Positions 60,767 to 64,000 of a DNA stretch of 64,000 nucleotides are shown here, piece after piece. Each line of letters begins with the position of its first letter. Within the stretch, counting starts at the first letter, position 1. The position numbers and the translations under genes are program-made. The notes below the pieces were generated by a model that saw nothing but the letters and a program-made list of their open reading frames with translations, was not told where the DNA came from and searched no databases. Origin of the DNA: Streptomyces sp. WAC05374. GTDB taxonomy: Bacteria > Actinomycetota > Actinomycetes > Streptomycetales > Streptomycetaceae. The stretch lies in contig NZ_SMNQ01000012.1 of assembly GCF_004353505.1 (NCBI RefSeq), positions 62,001 through 126,000 on the forward strand. The letters are read 5' to 3'.

Positions 60767-61999
60767 TTACGGGGAGGCAGTCGCCGCGCCGCACGACCGG
60801 TCGCTCGCCAGGCACACCAGCGCGTCGTCCATTCCGACGACCAGGGAACCGTCGTCCGTGACGGCCACCGCGCGGATGCGGGGACCCGGGCGGAAGGGGA
60901 CGGTCCGGCCGTCCGCGAGGTGGTGGAGCTCGGCCAGGCCGTCCGCCCAGGCGACGGCCAGCAGGCGGGCCGTGGTGTGCAGGGCGACGACCGGGCAGGG
61001 GCGGCTGGTGACCGTGGCCGCCCGGCCCGGGGCTCGGCCGGGACGCCAGGCGCGCACCGTGCCGTCCGTTCCGCCGCTGTACGCCACCGTGGTGGTCGCC
61101 GTCAGGGCGGTGACGCGGCCCGTGTGGAGGGCGGCCTGGTCCACCCCCGCCAGGCTGAGCGCGTGGACGGTGCCCATCCGGTCGCCGGTCAGCACGGTGT
61201 CGCCCATGGCCGCGAGGGCGGTGGCGGGATGGCCGGCGAGGGTGGCCGCCACGGCGTGGGTCAGGCGGGTGGCCGGGGCGGGCCCGGGGTACAGGCGGCC
61301 CCGCTCGTCCAGGGCCAGCTCCGTGCCGTCCGGGAGGCACGCGACCGCCGGGACGCGGTGCTCCCGCTTCACCAGCCGGCCGTCCGGCGCGATCGTCAGG
61401 GCGGTGCACCCGCCACGGGCCGTCCACTGAAGGCTCCAGGGCGCCGAGGCGGCCAGTGCCGCGAGCGCCGGACCCAGCCGCGGGTCCGCCGCGTCGTCCA
61501 GGGCGGCGAGCAGCACCAGGGCACGGTCGGCGGGGGCCTGGTCGCGGACGAGGGACTGACCGGCGCGCAGCCAGGCGGCGCGCAGCCCGCCGCGCGGGTC
61601 GGGGTCGGCCTCGTAGGCCCGCGTGACCTGGAAGGGGTGGGCGGCGCAGACGGTGGCCGGGTCGGCCAGGTCGACCGGGGCGGGGGCGACCAGGTCGTCA
61701 GCGGCCGGGGCGGAGAGGTCGACAGGGGCGGGGACGGTCAGGTCGACGGGGGCGGGCTCGGCCGGGTCGAGCGGGGTCGCGGCCAGGTCGACGTGGGCCG
61801 CGTCGGTCGGCGGTGGCGTTCCCTCGGCGACGACGTCGATGAGGGGGCGCAGGGTGCGCACCAGGTCGTGGTCCGGCGGGAGGGGCACCCGTACCGTCCG
61901 GCGCGGCCCGGCCAGCAGCGCGGTCAGCAGCTCGCCCGGCGTGCCCGCCACGACGCCCAGGTGGTTCGCCACCTGCCACACGGCGTCGCGCACGCTCAT
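60767..61999 (-). CDS. WD40-like beta-propeller protein
   Basis: A 410-residue protein. A helical N-terminal part (1-60) is followed by a low-complexity linker of PAPVDL-type repeats (about 70-115). Propeller blades end the chain, recognisable from strands such as VLTGDRMGTVHALSLAG, AYSGGTDGTVRAWRP and AVAWADGLAELHHLADG. The function is unknown. The start overlaps the GntR-gene stop as ATGA, so both are co-expressed. Confidence 0.65.
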   Translation of the reverse strand: MSVRDAVWQVANHLGVVAGTPGELLTALLAGPRRTVRVPLPPDHDLVRTLRPLIDVVAEGTPPPTDAAHVDLAATPLDPAEPAPVDLTVPAPVDLSAPAADDLVAPAPVDLADPATVCAAHPFQVTRAYEADPDPRGGLRAAWLRAGQSLVRDQAPADRALVLLAALDDAADPRLGPALAALAASAPWSLQWTARGGCTALTIAPDGRLVKREHRVPAVACLPDGTELALDERGRLYPGPAPATRLTHAVAATLAGHPATALAAMGDTVLTGDRMGTVHALSLAGVDQAALHTGRVTALTATTTVAYSGGTDGTVRAWRPGRAPGRAATVTSRPCPVVALHTTARLLAVAWADGLAELHHLADGRTVPFRPGPRIRAVAVTDDGSLVVGMDDALVCLASDRSCGAATASP

Positions 62000-62754
62000 C
62001 TCCCGCCGGTGAAGTGCTCGCGCACCAGTGCCTGGACGACGGTGAGGTCCTGGGCGATCAGCGCGTCGAGGAGGGCGGAGTGCTCGGCCGCGTCGGCGAC
62101 GAGGTCGGCGCGCCGGGTCGCGGGGCCGGCCACCAGGGGCCACTGGGAGCGGCGGTGCAGGTCCTCGGCGATGGCGACGAGCTGTTCGTTGCCGGCCAGG
62201 GCGAGGACGGCGCGGTGGAAGGCGCGGTCCGACTCGGCGTAGTGCGCGCGGTCGCCGAGCGCGGCCGCGGCGGAGGTGGCCTCGGCGAGGGGGCGCAGCT
62301 CGCTCCAGCGGTCGGCCGGCACGGTGCGGGCCAGGCGGAGCATGACCGGGACCTCGATCAGCGCGCGGACCTCGGCGAGCTCGGCCAGCTCGCGCGGGGT
62401 GCGCCGGGTGACGCGGAAGCCGCGGTTGGGTACGACCTCGACGGCGCCCTCGGTCGCGAGTTGCTGCATGGCCTCGCGCACCGGGGTGGCGGAGACGCCG
62501 AGGCGGGTGCCGAGGGCGGGCGCCGAGTAGACCTCGCCGGGGACCAGCTCGCCGCTGACGAGGGCGGTGCGCAGCGCGTCGAGCACCTGGCCGCGCACGG
62601 AGTGGCGCTGAACGAGGCGGGGGGCGGGGGGCTCGCTGTGGGTGTGTTCGCCGCGGGACTGCTCGGGTACCCGGGGCCCGGCGTCCGCCTCGGGTGCCGG
62701 GTGCGACGGCGCCGGGTGCGGCGGCGTGGTGCCGCGCGTTCTGCCCTGCTCCAC
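61996..62754 (-). CDS. GntR-family regulator (FCD type)
   Basis: A 252-residue regulator. After a 48-residue Pro-rich head comes the winged helix (LGTRLGVSATPVREAMQQLA about 80-100) and an all-helical FCD effector domain with the metal-ligand-like Asp/His positions (ESDRAFHRAVL). The GTG at 62754 follows GGAGGA. The effector is unknown. Overlap with the propeller gene suggests a shared regulatory unit. Confidence 0.85.
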   Translation of the reverse strand: MEQGRTRGTTPPHPAPSHPAPEADAGPRVPEQSRGEHTHSEPPAPRLVQRHSVRGQVLDALRTALVSGELVPGEVYSAPALGTRLGVSATPVREAMQQLATEGAVEVVPNRGFRVTRRTPRELAELAEVRALIEVPVMLRLARTVPADRWSELRPLAEATSAAAALGDRAHYAESDRAFHRAVLALAGNEQLVAIAEDLHRRSQWPLVAGPATRRADLVADAAEHSALLDALIAQDLTVVQALVREHFTGGR

Positions 62755-62859
62755 TCGGGTCCTCCTGGCCGTTCGTACCGCGGCCCCGGCTCGCGGTGGA
62801 GTGGGCCCCCGTGCACGATAGGCGCACCGAGTGGGAGTTCACACATCGATCAGATCGGG

Positions 62860-62878
62860 TAAGGTAAGGCTTACCTGC
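62860..62878. promoter_or_regulatory. Iron box (DmdR/IdeR operator)
   Basis: TAAGGTAAGGCTTACCTGC closely follows the actinobacterial iron-box palindrome TTAGGTTAGGCTAACCTAA. It lies 29 bp before the FhuF-type gene and 106 bp before the GntR gene, so the reductase should be derepressed when iron is scarce. Confidence 0.88.
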
Positions 62879-62906
62879 TAACGATCGCGATTCGGTGGTC
62901 CCCCAC

Positions 62907-63758
62907 ATGTCCACTCCCGCTCTGACCCCCGCCCTGACCTCGCCCGTCGCGGATGCCTATGCCCGGCTGACCGAGGTCTTCCCGGGGCTGCTGGTGCGGG
63001 AGCTCACAGAAGGTGAGCCGGTACCCCGGGGCGCCGGCTGGGTGGGCGCGGACGAGCTGGCGGCCGGCGGCGCGGCCCTGGAGGCGTTCCTCGCCTGGGA
63101 CAACGCGCAGGTGCTGCGCGACTACGGGCAGCAGGCCCGCCCGGACGTCGTCGCGAGCTTCGGGCTGCACCGGTACGCCTGGCCCGCGTGCCTGCTGATC
63201 ACCGTGCCGTGGTTCCTGCACCGCCGGGTGCCGCGCCTGCCCGTGGAGGACGTGGCCTTCCAGCGGGCGCTCGGCCGGATGACGGTACGGGTGCGCGAGT
63301 TCGCCTGCCTGCCCGGCGACCCGGCCGCCGCGCTGCCGGGCGCCCGGGTCGTGCCGGACGAGGAGGCGCTGCGGGGCGAGGTGCGGGCGGCGGCGGCCGA
63401 GCACCTGGGGCCGGTGCTGGAGGGCTTCGGGCCCCGGATGCGGCGGGGCAAGCGGGCCCTGTGGGGCATGGCGACCGACGAGATCGTCGAGGGCCTGTGG
63501 TACATCGGGCACCTGCTGGGCGAGGAGTCCCGGGCCATGGCGGAGCTGGCGCTGCTGCTCCCCGGGTCCGGTGCGGCGAAGCCGTACGTCGGGACGGCCG
63601 GCTTCCGTGAGCTGACCGGGCCGGACGGCACGCCGCTGCCGACCCGCGACCGGGCGAGCTGCTGCTTCTTCTACACGCTGCGCCCCGAGGACACCTGTGT
63701 CACCTGTCCGCGTACCTGTGACGCCGACCGTGTCGCCAGGTTGAGCGCATCCGCGTGA
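62907..63758 (+). CDS. FhuF-type siderophore-iron reductase
   Basis: A 283-residue protein whose C terminus carries the 2Fe-2S binding Cys pattern of FhuF, CC-x10-CxxC (RASCCFFYTLRPEDTCVTCP). It probably reduces ferric siderophore in the cytoplasm to release iron. The ATG at 62907 is preferred; GTG at 62895 is possible. The iron box right upstream supports the role. Confidence 0.88.
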   Translation: MSTPALTPALTSPVADAYARLTEVFPGLLVRELTEGEPVPRGAGWVGADELAAGGAALEAFLAWDNAQVLRDYGQQARPDVVASFGLHRYAWPACLLITVPWFLHRRVPRLPVEDVAFQRALGRMTVRVREFACLPGDPAAALPGARVVPDEEALRGEVRAAAAEHLGPVLEGFGPRMRRGKRALWGMATDEIVEGLWYIGHLLGEESRAMAELALLLPGSGAAKPYVGTAGFRELTGPDGTPLPTRDRASCCFFYTLRPEDTCVTCPRTCDADRVARLSASA

Positions 63759-63776
63759 CCTCCGCCTGACGTCCAT

Positions 63777-63794
63777 GCCACCCGCCCGGGTGGC
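63777..63794 (+). terminator. Hairpin after the FhuF-type gene
   Basis: GCCACCCG pairs with CGGGTGGC around CC, 18 bp after the stop. It is a plausible short terminator. Confidence 0.55.
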
Positions 63795-63966
63795 GTCGGT
63801 CGAACACAACTCCCTTGCGACGCAAGGCCGTTCGAGCCAATCGCACCTATTCGTATGCTCGGCGGCCCCAATGGCGTCTTCTTGCCACGAAACCCCGTGG
63901 GGCTCCGCGGCCTTCGGCCAATATGGCGCCGAAACGCCCTACCGCGAGCGATGCAAGGGACACCGC

Positions 63967-64000
63967 ATGAGACTGACCGACATATCGCTGGACTGGCTGC
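63967..64000 (+). CDS. Start of probable DUF2637 membrane protein
   Basis: ATG at 63967 opens a frame that runs off the window and encodes MRLTDISLDWL. This beginning recalls a conserved Streptomyces DUF2637 protein, but only 11 codons are visible. The 208 bp upstream contain an AT-richer stretch that may hold its promoter. Confidence 0.5.
   Translation, partial: MRLTDISLDWL

Noticed and set aside
63800..63840. GGTCGAAC and GTTCGAGCC as a distant StrR-like site
   Set aside because: The halves are in the opposite orientation and too far apart, and nothing related to streptomycin is near.

Overview
The window is high-GC actinobacterial DNA and reads as Streptomyces. GC is very high at third codon positions, a TTA codon sits in a pathway regulator, purine-rich Shine-Dalgarno sites precede GTG and TTG starts, and many genes belong to families typical of Streptomyces.

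About 1-24.97 kb is one side of a streptomycin-type (streptomycin or hydroxystreptomycin) gene cluster. It contains the start of strG, then strF, strB1, strA (resistance kinase) and strR (activator), all leftward. Next come strD, strE and strL (dTDP-glucose to dTDP-dihydrostreptose), then strM and strB2, strN, strO, the sts genes A to G, the ABC exporter pair strV/strW and strU. The genes cover activated-sugar supply (strDELM), scyllo-inosamine and streptidine formation (stsC, strN, strB1, strO, stsB, stsA, strB2), N-methylglucosamine methylation (stsG), self-resistance (strA), export (strVW) and control (strR). Three sequences fit the StrR operator (9-bp half-sites, 11-bp spacer): inside strR, between stsB and stsC, and between strV and strU. 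The remaining genes (strH, strI, strK and so on) would lie to the left.

About 25-36 kb holds unrelated genes. They are a HelR/HelD-type RNA polymerase-clearing helicase with a rifamycin-associated element upstream, an FAD oxidoreductase paired with a pyruvyl-transferase-family protein, a large membrane NACHT NTPase, a phosphoribosyltransferase and a stand-alone cytochrome oxidase subunit I.

About 36-48 kb holds a damaged pobA next to a double-IclR regulator, an operon for a three-subunit PaoABC-like molybdenum hydroxylase with glutaminase and a DUF5709 protein, a YbdK-type carboxylate-amine ligase group, and an Eis-like acetyltransferase.

About 47.7-56.6 kb is a purine-use island: an XdhC-type maturation factor, an NCS2 permease, a three-subunit xanthine dehydrogenase and the divergent regulator pucR.

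About 56.6-64 kb holds a pentapeptide-repeat protein, a 36-residue lasso-peptide precursor of the citrulassin type with no lasso enzymes beside it, a TPR-like protein, a duplicated SUKH-like protein, a beta-propeller protein overlapping a GntR regulator, an FhuF-type iron reductase under an iron box, and the first codons of a probable DUF2637 gene.

The most noteworthy items are the orphan citrulassin-type precursor, the missing catalytic cysteine in StrB2, the complementary half-dead ATPase sites of StrV and StrW, the HelR/RAE locus next to the antibiotic cluster, and the doubly damaged pobA.
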